In this document: piece after piece, positions 10,893-22,422 of the stretch
How the letters are laid out: every line of letters begins with the position of its first letter
Numbering within the stretch: position 1 is the first letter of the stretch
Origin: Phylloscopus collybita
Taxonomy: Eukaryota; Chordata; Aves; Passeriformes; Phylloscopidae
Length of the DNA stretch: 64,000 nt
Reading direction: 5' to 3'
Assembly (NCBI GenBank): GCA_027886175.1
Contig: JAJNNQ010000077.1
Span: forward strand, 186,001-250,000
Translations under genes and position numbers: made by a program
The notes under the pieces: generated by a model
Told to the model about the DNA's origin: nothing
Databases searched by the model: none
The model's input: the letters and a program-made list of their open reading frames with translations, nothing else

Positions 10893-13048
10893 GTTCCTCA
10901 TGGGACCAAGGAGACTCTTGAGACACTGCAAGGCCTTGTTTAACCAAGGGTCCATTGTGACACAGCGGGGCTCATGGAATCAAGGAGACAATTGTGACAG
11001 TAGGGAACCTCCTAGAAACAAGTCTCTGTTGTGGCAGTCATGGAATCAAAGAGACATTTGTGACACAGCCAGGCCGTGTGGAACCAACGATCCATTGTTA
11101 CACTGCAGAGTCAAGAAGAACATGGTGACACCACAGAACCTCATGGAACCAAGGGTCCTTTGTGGCACAGCAGGGCCTCCTTGGAACCCAGGGGACCATT
11201 GTGACAAGGCAGGGCCTACTGGAACCATGGAGACTGTTGTGACACTAAAGGAAACTCATGGAACCACGGTGACCATTGGGATGCTATGGAACCTCAGAGA
11301 AGCAAGGGTCCATTGTGACATTGTGGTACCTCCTGGAATCAAACATTGTGAAACCTGGAGGCCTAATGGAACAAGGCTTTCTATTGTGACACTGCAGAAC
11401 CTCATGGAATCAAGGCAACCATGTTACACTACAGAACCCCATGGTCCCAAGGGTCCATTGTGACTCTGTAGGGCCTCATGGAGTAGAGGGTCCATTGTTA
11501 CACAGCAGGGCCTCGTGGAACCAAGGGTGCATTGAGGCACAGCCAGGCCTTGCTGGAACCAAAGAAACCCCTGCTAAAAGCAGGGTAACTCCTAGAAACA
11601 AGGAGTCCATTGGTACAGCATAAAACCTATGGAACCAAGGGGCCATTGGGACAAAGCAGGGCCTCATGGAACTAAGGGGACATTCTGACCCACTGGGACT
11701 GCATGGAAGGAATTGTCCATAATGATAATGCAGATCCAAGGAGACCATGGAGACACTATGGAACCTCATGGATCCAAGGGGCCATTGTGACACCAAAGAA
11801 GTTCATGGAACCCAGGGTCCATTGTGCCATAGCAAGGCCTCATTGGAACAAAGGAACCATTGTTGACAGCACAGAAACTCATGGAACCAAGGGGCTGTGG
11901 TGACACAGCAGGGACACATGGAACCAAGGAGACCAGTGACATTTAGGAACCTCATGGAACCAAGGATTCATTAGGACACTGCAGAAACAAGGAGAGCATG
12001 GTTGACACTATGGAAGCTCAGAGAACTGAGTGGTCATTGTTACACTCCAAAGTGTCGTTGAACCAAAGACACCATTGTCCAACTACAGAACCTCAAGGCA
12101 CCAAGGCTTTACTGTGACACAGCAGGGTTCCATGAAACCAATTGTCCATTGTGACAATGCAGATCCATGGAGACCATGGTGACACGAGGGAAGATCATGG
12201 AACCAAAGAGACCATTGTGACATCATGGAATCTCATGGAACCAACAGTCCATTGTTACAGTTCAGAACCAGTGACACCATTTTGACACTACAGAACCTCA
12301 TAGAATCAAGGGTCACTTGTTAAACAGTTGGGCTTCATGGAACCAAGAAGCCATTGTGACACAGTAGGGCCACATGGAACCAATGGTCCATAGTGATACT
12401 GTGGATCCAAGGAGGCCACGCCAAAACTGTGGAACTTCATGGAACCAAGGGTCCATTGTGACACAACTAGGCCCCAAGGAACCAATGGTCCATTGTGACA
12501 ATGCAGATACAAGGAGATCATGGTGACACTACAGAACCTCATGGATCCAAAGAGCCATTGTGACACTGTGGGGCCTCCTTGGAACAAAGGCCATTGTTGA
12601 TCGTATGGAAGATGCTCATGGAAACTGTGGGACATTGTGGCACTGCAGAGCCTCCTGGAACAAAGGAGACCACTGCAACACAGAGGAGTTTTATCGAACA
12701 TTTAGCATTTGGACACGACAGAACCAAGGAGACCCTTGTTGACAGTACAAAACCTCATGGAACTGAGGGGCCATTGTTATACAGGGAGGCCTGGTGGAAC
12801 CAAGGGGCCAGTGTGACACCCTGGGGACCCATGGAATCAAATATTCCTTGTGACACAGTGAGGCTGCTTGTCACCAATTGTCCATTGTGATACTGCAGAT
12901 CCCAGAGACCATGGTGACGTTATGGCAGGTCATGGAACCAAGGGACTGGTGAGGAACACCAAGGCCTTGTGGAACCAAGGAGAGCATTGTGGCAGTGCAG
13001 AACCAAGGAGGCCATTTTGACAGGATGGACCCTAATTGAATCAAGGGT
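10893..13048 (+). repeat. 37-bp minisatellite array 2
   Basis: Same family as array 1 (GGAACCAAGG...CCATTGTGACAC core, ~37-bp step), about 2.15 kb, the longest uninterrupted array. Units vary and many contain one- or two-base indels. Both strands are open over long runs in changing frames, which produces ORFs of up to 194 codons on + and 131 on -. I do not treat these as genes. Confidence 0.93.
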
Positions 13049-13706
13049 TTAGGAGAATCCAAAGGGTTAAGAGTTTAGCTGAAGTGATAGAAGCAAGAAG
13101 CAATGGATATTAATGAAGAGTTTAGACTAGAAGCAATGTGGGATAGTTGATCATTGCCAGATGAAGCTAGTTTGAGAAGACAATATATCATTTGCCTGAC
13201 TTTGCTGTGTTTGTAGAAGTTCTGAGGGGAGGATGGAGTATTGTAAAAATGAAGGAACTGTAGGTGCACCTGGGCCCCAAAACCTTTCAGAAGCAGGCAG
13301 GGGAGCTTAAACTATGCCCAAGGGTTCAGAGGGCCTGCCAACAAGACCAAGGTGAAAGGTTTACCTTGAGGAAGACGTTCCTGACTTCATCCTAAGGCAC
13401 CACTGACCCATTTCAAAACCCACCAACCAAATTTGAGTGCAGGACTTCACAAGCGTGAAAGGACTTTGAGCTCATTTTATGATGAAGAGGAGAGAAGGCT
13501 GGGTTAAGTAATACGTATGTATAGGTGTGTTGAATGATTACATGAATATGTAAGATTTTGTAGATACATAGAGAGCCAGAGCTCTGTGATTTTTGCACAC
13601 GTCTTTGGGAGGTTACTCCCCGTGTTGCCTGGCACTGAATTAAAGATACCACTTTCTAACTTGAATTTGTTGGAGAGTCTTTGTCTGTGCTTTATTTACT
13701 TGATAG
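13049..13706 (+). mobile_element. LTR-like insertion inside minisatellite array 2
   Basis: Interrupts the minisatellite, which resumes at 13,707. Its 3' third follows the same order as LTR family C: 'cacttttgggaggttac...' style R region, then 'ccactttctaacttgaat' and 'ggagagtctttgtctgtg'. The poly(A) hexamer has decayed to a TTAAAG-like form. More diverged than the 9.9-kb and 37.7-kb copies, and ends are not sharply defined. No target duplication identified. Confidence 0.65.
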
Positions 13707-13795
13707 TGGAACCAAGGGTCCATTATTGTACAGCAGCGCCTCATGGAACCAAGGGGCCATTGTGACACTGTGAGGCATAATGGAGTCAAGGACAC
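13707..13795 (+). repeat. 37-bp minisatellite array 2, distal remnant
   Basis: About two and a half units of the same repeat in the same orientation, now separated from the main array by the LTR-like insertion. Confidence 0.85.
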
Positions 13796-14300
13796 TGCTG
13801 ATACTGAAATCCACTGGATAGAAACCTTTGAACACTGTTTTGAGTATTTGAGGGCAGGTATTCTTTATTACAGTGTGCTGGTCACTTGGGCAATCCTTTC
13901 TCCATTTGAGTACACTGAACATCAAATGAACAGAGTTTTGATCACACACACTGATTATGCATTCATTAGCTATCCCCACTTCCTTTGAATTCACTTGATA
14001 TAGTTTCACCCCTTCTCACAAGTTCCTATCTGGTTCTTTGGGGTCTGTCTTCAACATCCAGTGTCCTTTTTAGGTGGCTGTTCCTTGACGCCCATTTATG
14101 AGTATGGGCAATATTATTGTTTTGCAAACCTTCTGTTTTGTCATCCTTGTAGAGCTGAGCTGATATTTTTCTTGCATTTTGAATGACTTCTGTTTGCCTG
14201 AGTTACATCCTTGATCCATTTCTCCAAGGCTGTGCTGTTCTGTTCTACTGTCCTTGATAAGAGTCAATGTTGTTCTGTTCTCCTGTCCTTGTCACAGTGC
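13796..14300 (-). mobile_element. Probable solo LTR on the minus strand
   Basis: Begins at TGCTGATACTG directly after the minisatellite. On the minus strand it shows an AATAAAGAATACCTGCC-type poly(A)/U5 segment (hexamer at 13,864-13,869), a hallmark of avian retroviral LTR 3' ends. The distal boundary is a guess and no target duplication was found. Confidence 0.45.
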
Positions 14301-14998
14301 TCGCTCCACCTGAGGTGAGTCTGCAACCCCCCAACCTATGGGCTTGGGCTGGGCAAGTGTTCCTGAGGGAACAGGGATGGAACAGCTGGGCTGGACCAAA
14401 CCAAGGGATGTTCCATTTCATGTCACACCATGATCAGCAATGAACTGCAGGAAGAAGGGGGGGCAAGGAGGGTAGGGGACTAATTTCTTTTCAAAACAGT
14501 TTTGTTTCAAAATATCACCAACCCATAAAGTATCCCCTCCTACCATAAGGTAGATAAACCATTTCCGCTGAAAAGAGATTTCCTGTGGATTTGCTTTTCT
14601 TCTGTTTGTGGCCTTTGTTTTTTGTTGTTAGTTTGTTTGTGGAGTTTTTGTGTTTTTGTGGGTAGGTATTTCTCTGGCATGTTTTTGTTAGGTTTGGGTT
14701 TTCCCCTTTCGAAATGCCTTTTTTCAGATGCATGACTTCTTTCTCCCTTTTCTTGTGGCTTTATTGGCACCTGATGGCAAAACAAATTGACGCAACTCAG
14801 TCATCCTGCCCACAGGAAAGAAAAGCACAATTATGCCCAATTATGTTTTGCAATCACCATCAACTGGATGAGTTTGGTCACAGATTCACTACAATTTGGC
14901 AGTATCCACAAAGGAATTGAAAGTGCATTTCATGCCACTGTAGAGATAATAGAAATGTTCCCCAGTGGTGGTCAAGGGCTGGTCACTGAGGGATGTCA
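14301..14998. other. Unassigned, partly T/G-rich sequence
   Basis: Contains a GTTT-rich low-complexity tract around 14,590-14,700 and short ORFs on both strands without recognisable domains. Nothing further can be supported. Confidence 0.4.
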
Positions 14999-15196
14999 CC
15001 AGGCAGTGGCTGCCAAGAGGACTCTGTACCATGGATTTGACATTTGACCCTCAGTGTTCAGCCAAATTCCCACCCAGCCCATGTTCCATGTCTTCAGCCC
15101 AGCTCTCTCCAGTCTGGCTCTGAGGAGACCACAGCAGACCGTGTCACAGGCCTGGCTAAAGTCGGGGCACACAACATCCCCTTCTTTTCCCTCCCA
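14999..15196 (-). pseudogene. LINE reverse-transcriptase fragment
   Basis: The minus-strand translation contains DFSQACDTV, matching the RT motif A pattern (D-F-S-x-A-F-D-x-V) of CR1/non-LTR reverse transcriptases, followed at the usual spacing by a leucine-rich segment, GL and a W-x-x-x-WL-like motif. The phenylalanine of the motif is replaced by cysteine. Only about 65 codons are recognisable and the frame continues into unrelated GC-rich sequence, so it is a dead scrap. Confidence 0.65.
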
Positions 15197-16019
15197 CCTG
15201 GGTTCTGCAATCCCTGCCTTGTCCTGCCAGTGCCTGGAATGGCTGCAGGAGGATTTGCCACATCCCCTTCCCTGCTGAGCCTGACCAGGCTGGGACTCTC
15301 TCAGATTCCCTCCCTGCCCTGGTTGCAGACTGGCTCCATGTCTGCCTTTCCCAGGTGCCCAGGACCCTCTGGCATGGATCTGCCCTTTCCAAGGGGTTTG
15401 AGAGAGCTCTCCCAGTGACACTGCCCAGCCTTCTCAACAGCCCTGACACCAAAGGCCTTTTCCACATCCCTCAGTTCCAGGTCAGTGCCCAGAACACAGC
15501 ACAGCCCTGTCCAGGTCCTGGGGGTGGTTCAGAAGGGAGGCAGCTGTGATTTCTCCCCCACACACCCCCACCCCAAAGGTCTCACTGTGCAGCCCTTGGC
15601 TGTGCTGAGCAGTTTCCCTTGAGCCTCCCTGCCCTGGATGTTTCTCTCTGCATTCCTAAGCACAGCCCAGTGAAGAATTCAGGTGGTTTCCCAGAGGATT
15701 TCACTCTCAGAGTGAAGTGGCCTCAAGGCCCTGATTGTGCCTCTGGAATTGGTCCAGCCCCGAGTGCTGCTGATGGTGTTTGTGCTCACTCTGCTTCATC
15801 TCCCCACACACACACACAGGATGCACTGCTGAAATCTCCTCAGTACAGAGCAAACAGGCACTGCTGGCCTGGTCCCTTGATGTCCCTCCATGCAGGGACA
15901 AACAACCTCCTGCAGGTGTGGGGAGAGGCCTGTGCTGGCCATGGTGGTTGCAGGGGCTGGTGTGGGACAATTGCCCTGGGGCACCTTCCCAGGCTGTCCC
16001 CAGAAGAGAGACAGAAGTA
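15197..16019. other. Unassigned GC-rich sequence before the palindrome
   Basis: Includes a short (CA)n run near 15,804-15,819. ORFs on both strands overlap and show no domains. It has no counterpart beyond the other palindrome arm at 22,053, so it marks unique flank. Confidence 0.45.
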
Positions 16020-18303
16020 CTCCCTGGCACAGCTCCCAGCACGGCACTCTGCACTTGTGCCCGAGCCCTTCCCTCTGCTGGGGCTGGCCTGGGGCTTTTC
16101 CTGCAGCAGGGTCTGCCCTGGTCCTGGCACAGGAAAGGCAGTTCCTGCTGGAGCAGGAGGCTCTGCCTGCAATGGGCTCAAACAGCTCCAACAAGGCCCT
16201 GTTTGCAAAGCCCCCAGTGGGAAATGAAGAAGGGGATCATGCTGCTTTGGGGGTGAAGAATGCTGAAAGCAGCCTGACTCCTCCATCCCAAAGTTCCACA
16301 TGCTGAGAGGGAGCTGAAGCTGTGGCAGAGCTGCTCAAATCCCCAGAGAAAGCAACAACCCAGTGACACCGCTGAGAGCTTCTGCAGAGCTGCTGAGCTG
16401 GCACAGCCTGGGCACATCTGACTGACAGGGCAGCACTTCAGACTAGAAAAGCCCCATCCCAAATTTTAACTGCAGCATCTCCTGACATTTCCCTTCTTGG
16501 GGGGGTGTGGAGATTCCTCCCTGGAGTGGGGACACCCCTCCAGGTCACTGCCTGAGGCTGAGCTCAAGAGATTTACCCACGGTCGTTGGTCTGGGGGAGT
16601 GACACCCATCTCTGGTTAATAACTGCTTTTGCTTTAATACAATTGCTTCAAAATTGCTTCCTAGAGTACTATCTTCAAATAGATGTTACAGCTCCTGTAC
16701 TGTGGAGTAAATCATTCTGATTAAGACTTTTTTGTCTAATCATGATCATAATCAGTCATATCTCTATGTCCATAAATACTTCTGGTTTGCCATCCTTACT
16801 GTTGAGGGACAAAGTTGTACAAAGGTTCAATTCCACCTGTAAAATCCTTTAGGCATAAATCCTTGAGAAAGTCTGGGGCTGGGATTGGATCCAGGCACTG
16901 CCAGGATCCTCTCCCAGAAGGAGTTTAGAAAGCCTGGGGGTCCTGGTTTGGGTCCTTTGTGAACCTCGTGACACAACAGGAGCTTCTCTAATAAACTTTG
17001 CCTGAAGCTGCCACTCTGCCCATGACAGGAACCCCTGTGAGTGTCTGTGACATCCCAGCTCTTTGGCAGCCTGGACACTCCTGGGATGTCCCCATGGAGC
17101 CCCTGGGAGTGTTGGTGACCTCACTGTTCTTTAGGAGCACAGGGATGTCACCAGTGGACTCCGGCCACTGCCTGGGTCAAATTGGCTCCTTGGCAGGGTA
17201 CAGACACCTCTGTTGTCACTCTGCAGCCCTGGGACTGTCACCTCATGACCCTTAGGAAGATTAAAGAGTCCTGGGATGTCACCACAGAGCCCCTGTGCCT
17301 GCACGTGAGCTCACAGCTCTTGAGCAGCTGGAAACCCCTGGAATCTCTTCAATCTGCTCTGCTGAGGATGGATCCTCAGCAACTTGGAGGTTCCCTGATG
17401 AATTTCAGCTCTCCAGAGGCTTGTTCAGTCTTCAGCTCTTGAGTTCAGGAATTCAGTGCCAAAGGCTCATTAACATTCCAAAGCATTCTAATAGGAGAAG
17501 CCCCTGGGAATAATTTAATTCCAAGTCTTCAATTCTTCTGTGTTTAATTGTACAGATTTCAGAGGTGAATTGACAGAGAATATACTATATTTTTTTTAAA
17601 TGCATTTAATTTTTAAATTAAAATTTTTTTTTAATTTTTTTGTCCTATTTTGTAGGATTATACTGTTTTGTGACCCAGAGATGGGGCAACTGAGAGCCAT
17701 TTTAAAAACTTTTATTTCATTTTCTGTCTCATGTGAAGGGTGACACAGTACTGATGTTACAATTCATGCCGTCACAATCAGAATCCAACTATTTCCTAAT
17801 CACAATACAAGCGTTTCTTGGCCTATCATCTTTTGCCACACAGTGCTGTCAATGCCCAAAAGCCAATCATCTAAAGTCACCCCTCGTGGGTCCTACTGCA
17901 ATGCAGCTTGCATAGTTCTATTTCTCCAGAGTATCGAGTCTTATTTGCAAGGCCATCCCTTGAAACTTGCTTCTAGTTACGTTTCTCTCTCAACAATGTC
18001 TGTCCTATTCCATGGCATTTCTAAGTCAGCATTTCTTATCTCAAGGTTTGCCTACATAGGCACAGTATGTGAGCCTTCTGTCAGGCTTTGAGAATTCTCT
18101 ACAATCCATTTCCCACAGTGGGGCACTTTGGCTGTGGCCCAGCTCCATCCTCCTGCGGGGCTCAGGGCCTGTTCCCGGCCATGGCCAGCCCTGCGCGGCC
18201 TCTCTGCTGGCCCAGAGCCCGGCAGAGCCCGGGGCAGGGCTGTCTGTGCAGGGACACAGGTGCCAGGGGCTGTGCAGGAGCTGGCAGAGGCTGCCCAGCA
18301 GGG
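16020..18303 (+). repeat. Palindrome left arm
   Basis: Inverted copy of 19,238-22,053. Landmarks: 'cagcacggcactctgcactt' at ~16,036 against its reverse complement near 22,020, and 'gaggatggagctgggccaca' (minus strand) next to the LTR in both arms. By eye most stretches agree at well above 90%. This arm carries a single LTR (17,691-18,117), where the other arm keeps LTR, viral remnant and LTR. No gene is seen: long ORFs occur in both arms because the DNA is the same. Confidence 0.9.
17691..18117 (-). mobile_element. Solo LTR in palindrome left arm
   Basis: Reads TGTGGGAAATGG... to ...CTCTCA on the minus strand, about 427 bp, the same LTR as 19,852-20,269. The flanks on both sides match the flanks of the proviral remnant in the right arm. 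A TGCCCCA-like heptamer lies on both sides and may be the remains of a target duplication. This is the state expected after LTR-LTR recombination. Confidence 0.85.
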
Positions 18304-19237
18304 AGCTTAGCCTGTTCAGATGTTCTGAATGTTAATGAGCCCTGGGGCACTGAGTTCCTGAACTGAAGAGCTGAAGGCTGAACAAGCCTCTGAAGAAGTC
18401 AAATCCAGCAGCAGCCTCCAAGTGTCTGAGGATGTCAACAGCCCCCACTGATGCCACCCCTGCCCAGAGACTGTGATAGAGGGAAAGTTCAGTATTTCTT
18501 CTGCCATCATTAGTAGAATGCAGGAGAACCAGGAAATTCCTGGTGGGAAAATTTTGCCTCTTCTGAAACTACTCAAACGACCCAGATAATAAAAATGTCC
18601 TTGAGTATTATGAAACTTACAAGTATTAAACCATGTGCCTCTTTCCTGGCAGACATCGGTTGTGTGCCCATGAACAGGCAGTGCCACTTGTGCCCTGAGG
18701 TGCCCAGCTGGGATTGGCATCTCTCAGAGAGGAGCTGAGGGACAGCAGAGCCCCTTGTAAGCTGCAGGTCCCTGACAGCCCCGCAGGGCTCCTGTGCCCT
18801 CCCATAAATATCTGCTCTGCTCCAGGCTGAAACAGGGAGCAGCATGGTGCTGGGATCATCAGAGAACTGAGGTGTGTGCTGGAATTCAATCCCCTCCCCA
18901 TCCCGCAGCAGCCCTGCCTTTCCCTCCTCCAGCCTTGGTCTCCAGCACAGCCAGGGAGGCTCTTGGGGCTCTGCACTTTTCCTGCAGCCCCCAAGGGCAG
19001 CTGAGCTGTGCCTTTGGCACAGGCAGCCCTGCCCAGGCCAGGCCATGGGCAGCAATTCCTTGTGTGTGCCTGGCCTTGCTGTCAGCCCCGGCAGCGGCTG
19101 CGTGGCCCCTTTGTGCGGCGCTGGCCCAGCCATGGTGCCACAGGGCCTGTGCAGGCCCAGGGCAGGACAGGAGCATTGCGGGGGGAAGGGCCCCTCTGCC
19201 GTGGGGCCCACAGCAGCCTTGGGGCTCTGTGCCCCAT
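18304..19237. other. Palindrome spacer
   Basis: About 930 bp of unique sequence between the arms, AT-rich in the first third and GC-rich after. ORFs crossing it on both strands run into the arms and show no domain. No RNA gene is recognised. Confidence 0.6.
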
Positions 19238-19428
19238 GGCCTCCCTGCTGGGCAGCCTCTGCCAGCTCCTGCACAGCCCCTGGCACCTGTGGGCCTGCAC
19301 AGACAGCCCTGCCCCGGGCTCTGCCGGGCTCTGGGCCAGCAGAGAGGCCGCGCAGGGCTGGCCATGGCCGGGAACAGGCCCTGAGCCCCGCAGGAGGATG
19401 GAGCTGGGCCACAGCCAAAGTGCCCCGC

Positions 19429-19561
19429 TGTGGGAAATGGATTGTAGAGAATTCTTAAACTCTGACTGAAGGCTCTCATAATGGGCATCTGTAGGCAAAC
19501 CTTGAGATAAGAAATGCTGTCTTAGAAATGCCATGGAATAGGGTGGGCATGTTTGAGAGAG
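19429..19561 (+). mobile_element. Truncated 5' LTR of a proviral remnant
   Basis: First ~130 bp of the LTR also present at 19,852-20,269, starting TGTGGGAAATGG at the same host junction as the left-arm solo LTR ('agtgccccgc' before it). The remainder of the 5' LTR and most of the internal region are deleted. Confidence 0.8.
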
Positions 19562-19851
19562 TCCTCAATGATTGTCTTCTTTGAATTTGTCTGACTATTC
19601 AGAATCAATCCCCAAACAACTTCAAAAACTGAGAGTTTTGGCTAATCAAATTAAAGCAGAGGATGGATCATGGTTGGATGACTTGTTTGAAGCTTTGCAC
19701 CTTGGCTAGACGAGCTTTGCAAAACAGGTTTATATGCATTGATTGTTATAGTGACAATGTTGGTGACAGTGCCTCGTGTACTTCATTGTGCATGACAAAC
19801 GATGAATAGGGCCATCAAAGAAGGATTTTCTGTTCAAGCGAAAGGGGGAAA
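19562..19851 (+). pseudogene. Endogenous retrovirus remnant: end of env and polypurine tract
   Basis: About 290 bp of internal sequence just upstream of the 3' LTR. One frame is open for some 25 codons and resembles the end of a retroviral transmembrane envelope ectodomain. It then meets stop codons, and a hydrophobic, anchor-like stretch continues in a different frame, so the reading frame is broken. It ends in the purine-rich tract AAAGGGGGAAA (about 19,841-19,851), the expected plus-strand primer, abutting the LTR's TG. Far too decayed to encode a protein. Similarity to a named viral family cannot be judged without a search. Confidence 0.7.
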
Positions 19852-20269
19852 TGTGGGAAATGGACTTGTAGAGAATTCTCAAAGCCTGACAGAAGGCTCA
19901 CATAATGTGCATCTGTAGGCAAACCTTGAGAGAAGAAATGCTGACTTAGAAATGCCATGGAATAAGACAGACATTGTTGAGAGGGAAACGGAACAAGAAA
20001 CAAGTTTCAAGGGATGGCTTGCAAATAAGATGAGATACTTTGGAGAAATAGAACCATGCAAGGCACATTGTAGCAGGGCCCATGAGGAGTGATTTTAGAT
20101 GATTTCCTTTAGGGCATTGTGTGGCAAAAGCTGATAGGCCAAGAATCACTTATAATTTTATTAGGAAATAGTTGGCTTCTGATTATGATGGCATGGATTG
20201 TAACATCTGTACGGTCTCACCCTTAACACGAGACTGAAAACGGAACAAAAGTTTTTAAAACGCCTCTCA
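19852..20269 (+). mobile_element. 3' LTR of the proviral remnant
   Basis: Starts TGTGGG directly after the polypurine tract and ends CTCTCA, about 418 bp, followed by 'gttgccccatc', the same host flank as beyond the left-arm solo LTR. It differs from the left-arm LTR by scattered substitutions and a deletion near its middle. Confidence 0.85.
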
Positions 20270-20939
20270 GTTGCCCCATCTCTGGGTCACAAAAGGGTAT
20301 AATCTGACAAAAAAGGACCAAAATTGCCCCTGCATTTTTAAAAAATATAGTATATTCTCTTTGAATCCACTGCTGAAATCAGTACAATTCTCCACAGAAG
20401 AATTAAAGACTTGAAATGAAATTACTCTCAGGGGCTTTTCTTGTTAGACTGCTTTGGAATGTTAATGAGCCTTTGGCACTGAATTCCTGAACTGCAGAGC
20501 TGAAGACTGAACAAGCCTCTGGAGAGCTAAAATTCATCAGGGAATATCCAAGTTGCTGAGAATCCATCCTCAGCAGAGCAGATTGAAGAGATTCCAGGGG
20601 TTTCCAGCTGCTCAAGAGCTGTGAGCTCACGTGCAGGCACAGGGGCTCCATGGTGGCATCTGAGGGGTCTCTGGGCTCCTGAAGATCTCTTTGGTCACAC
20701 TCAGTCACAGGGGCTCTGTGGTGACATCCCAGGGCTCCTTAATCTTCCTGAGGGTCATGAGGTGACAGTCCCAGGGCTGCAGAGTGACAACAGAGGTGTC
20801 TGTACCCTGCCAAGGAGCCAATTTGTCCCAGGCAGTGGCAGGAGTCCACTGGTGACAGCCCTGTGCTCCTAAAGAACAGCGAGGTCACCGACACTCCCAG
20901 GGGCTCCATGGGGACATCCCAGGAGTGTCCAGGCTGCCA

Positions 20940-21075
20940 AAGAGCTGGGATGTCCCAGACACTCACAGGGGCTCCATGGGGACATCCCAGGAGTGTCCAG
21001 GCTGCCAAAGAGCTGGGATGTCACAGACTCTCACAGGGGTTCCTGTCATGGGCAGAGTGGCAGCTTCAGGCAAAG
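20940..21075. repeat. 68-bp tandem duplication in palindrome right arm
   Basis: Two head-to-tail copies of a 68-bp segment containing GGGGACATCCCAGGAGTGTC. The left arm has the segment once (near 17,045-17,115), so the doubling or loss happened after the arms formed. Confidence 0.85.
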
Positions 21076-22280
21076 TTTATTCGAGAAGCTCCTGTTGGGT
21101 CACGAGGTTCACAAAGGACCCAAACCAGGACCCCCAGGCTTTCTAAACTCCTTCTGGGAGAGGATCCTGGCAGTGCCTGGATCCAATCCAGGTCCCAGAT
21201 TTTGTCAAGGATTTATGCCTAAAGGATTATAGAAGTGGAATTGAATATTTGTACAACTTTGTCTCTCAACATTAAGGATGGCAAACCAGAAGTATTTATG
21301 TACATATAGATATGACTGATTATGATCATGATTAGACAAAAAGGATTTAATCAGAATTATTCACTTTATAGTACAGGAGCTGTAACATCCATTTTAAGAT
21401 AGTGCTCTAGGAAGCAATTTTGAAGCAATTGTATTAAAGCAAAAGCAGTTATTAACCAGAGATGGGTGTTACTCCCCCAGAGCAACGACCGTGGGCAAAT
21501 CTCTTGAGCTCAGCCTCAGGCAGTGACCTGGAGGGGTGTCCCCACTCCAGGGAGGAATCTCCACACTCCCCCAAGAAGGGAAATGTCAGGAGATGGTGCA
21601 GTTAAAATTTGGGATGGGGCTTTTCCAGTCTGAAGTGCTGCCCTGTCAGTCAGATGTGCCCAGGCTGGGCCAGCTCAGCAGCTCTGCAGAAGCTCTCAGT
21701 GGTGTCACTGGGTTGTTGCTTTCTCTGGGGATTTGAGCAGCTCTGCCACAGCTTCAGCTCCCTCTCAGCATGTGGAACTTTGGGATGGAGGAGTCAGGCT
21801 GCTTTCAGCATTCTTCACCCCCAAAGCAGCATGATCCCCTTCTTCATTTCCCACTGGGGGCTTTGCAAACAGGGCCTTGTTGGAATTGTTTGAGCCCATT
21901 GCAGGCAGAGCCTCCTGCTCCAGCAGGAACTGCCTTTCCTGTGCCAGGACCAGGGCAGGTCCTGCTGCAGGAAAAGCCCCAGGCCAGCCCCAGCAGAGGG
22001 AAGGGCTCGGGCACAAGTGCAGAGTGCCGTGCTGGGAGCTGTGCCAGGGAGAGCCTGAGGCACCAAAGGCCCCTGGGCAGCAGCAGCTGCTTCCAGGCCA
22101 TGGCCAGAAGCCTCCCTTGGCCGCCGGGCCTGGTGGCCACCACTGCAGAGCTGCTGGCTCAGGGCTCATTTCTGCCTGGGCTCTGCCCCAGCCCACAGAG
22201 TGTCAGCTCAGCCCTGACTCTGGCACAGCCCCTGCGCCTGAGCCCTGCAGAGCCTCCAGGTCACCTGTGCCAGCCTGGTG

Positions 22281-22422
22281 CCCATCCCTGGCTCTGGCAC
22301 TGCCACTTCTGTGCTGGCTGCTGCCTCCAACACTGAACCCCCTCATCCACAGCCTGAGGAACCAGGAGCTGGAGGATGCCCCGAGGAATATGACCACTCT
22401 GTGCTTTTCAGAAACAATCAGT
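22281..22422 (+). pseudogene. Olfactory receptor pseudogene, 3' end only
   Basis: The translation includes PPTLNPLIHSLRNQEL, the TM7/C-terminal signature of the OR14-like genes here (PPALNPLIYSLRNQEL). Weaker similarity extends upstream to 'ccatccctggctctggc'. The rest of the receptor is missing and the frame runs on into unrelated sequence. It lies about 230 bp outside the palindrome's right arm, so an OR copy was probably destroyed when the palindrome or its flank formed. Confidence 0.75.

Larger units (their letters stand above)
19238..22053 (-). repeat. Palindrome right arm
   Basis: Reverse-complement partner of 16,020-18,303. It is longer because it retains part of a provirus (19,429-20,269) where the left arm has a solo LTR, and because a 68-bp segment is tandemly doubled at 20,940-21,075. 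Outer end lies at 'gtgccaggga' near 22,053. Confidence 0.9.
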
